Positions 5,134 to 5,352 of a stretch of DNA of 5,352 nucleotides are shown one piece after another; position 1 is the first letter of the stretch, and the number at the start of each line of letters is the position of its first letter. Origin of the DNA: Rhizobium sp. LCM 4573 (GTDB taxonomy: Bacteria > Pseudomonadota > Alphaproteobacteria > Rhizobiales > Rhizobiaceae); NCBI RefSeq assembly GCF_001854865.1, contig NZ_MDDW01000001.1, forward strand, positions 448,697 to 454,048, read 5' to 3'. Below the pieces are notes generated by a model. It ran no database searches. It was given only the letters and a program-made list of their open reading frames with translations, and was not told the origin of the DNA. Made by a program: the position numbers and the translations under genes.

Positions 5134-5352
5134 ATGGCCCGCAATACATTGCCGTCCATTACCGCCGGCGAAGCCGGTCTCAATCGATATCTCGACGAAA
5201 TCCGTAAGTTCCCGATGCTGGAGCCGCAGCAGGAATACATGCTCGCGAAACGCTATGCCGAACATGGCGACCGCGATGCGGCCCACAAGCTCGTGACCAG
5301 CCACCTGCGTCTCGTGGCGAAGATCGCCATGGGCTATCGCGGCTACGGCCTG
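5134..5352 (+). CDS. rpoH: RpoH heat-shock sigma factor (sigma-32), 3'-truncated by the window edge
   Basis: 73 codons are visible from ATG 5134, preceded by a strong purine run (AAGGGGG, 5121-5127). RpoH directs RNA polymerase to heat-shock promoters driving chaperone and protease genes. The visible part shows conserved region 1.2 (LNRYLDEIRKFPMLEPQQEY, residues 16-35) and the start of region 2 (AHKLVTSHLRLVAKIAMGYRGYGL, residues 50-73), both highly characteristic of RpoH. The MARNTLP start is as I remember rhizobial RpoH1 proteins. The promoter-recognition regions 2.4 and 4.2 and the RpoH-box lie beyond the window. The 182-bp upstream gap with promoter-like elements suggests its own transcription start, independent of the DUF1127 gene. 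Whether a second rpoH exists, as in several rhizobia, cannot be seen here. Confidence 0.95.
   Translation, partial: MARNTLPSITAGEAGLNRYLDEIRKFPMLEPQQEYMLAKRYAEHGDRDAAHKLVTSHLRLVAKIAMGYRGYGL

Noticed and set aside
5121..5136. ROSE-type RNA thermometer over the rpoH start
   Set aside because: I could not find a good upstream partner for the AAGGGGG ribosome binding site; the best match (CCCTACTT at 5012-5019) is short, bulged and lies within the likely promoter.
5014..5304. Small frames in the rpoH leader and opposite rpoH (minus 5014-5304, plus 5051-5296)
   Set aside because: They run through the promoter/leader and into rpoH in the wrong frame, and have no motifs or supporting ribosome binding site.

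Overview
The window looks like chromosomal DNA from an alphaproteobacterium, most likely a member of the Rhizobiaceae or a near relative. The evidence is the high GC content with strong GC bias at third codon positions (which opens long false antisense ORFs), an rpoH whose visible 73 residues resemble rhizobial RpoH1 as I remember it, and a DUF1127 protein. This placement rests on recognition, not on a search.

Layout, left to right. (1) Positions 2-1111, plus strand: the C-terminal 369 residues of a long coiled-coil protein of unknown function, whose start lies outside the window. (2) Positions 1139-2358, minus strand: a two-gene unit. A 127-residue single-pass membrane protein overlaps by four bases (GTGA) the GTG start of a SpoU/TrmH-family RNA 2'-O-methyltransferase. 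(3) Positions 2398-3423, plus strand, diverging across only 39 bp: an RluD-type 23S rRNA pseudouridine synthase. (4) Positions 3487-4951, plus strand: three smaller genes, namely an AraC-family regulator with a Cys/His cluster in its N-terminal part, a 53-residue Cys-rich protein that fits the TRASH metal-binding consensus, and a 107-residue DUF1127 protein. (5) Positions 4952-5133: an AT-rich regulatory region with candidate promoters and a structured leader. (6) From 5134 to the window end: the first 73 codons of rpoH.

Two themes emerge. RNA modification enzymes (SpoU methylase and RluD) flank a divergent promoter region, and the heat-shock sigma factor follows downstream. Between rluD and rpoH sits a small block whose most notable content is an AraC regulator followed by a TRASH-like mini-protein. 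This could be a metal- or thiol-responsive pair; that function is inferred. Hairpins lie directly against the ribosome binding sites of the AraC and DUF1127 genes, and a strong hairpin lies near the predicted 5' end of the rpoH message. No tRNA, rRNA, CRISPR array, insertion sequence or attachment site was seen.
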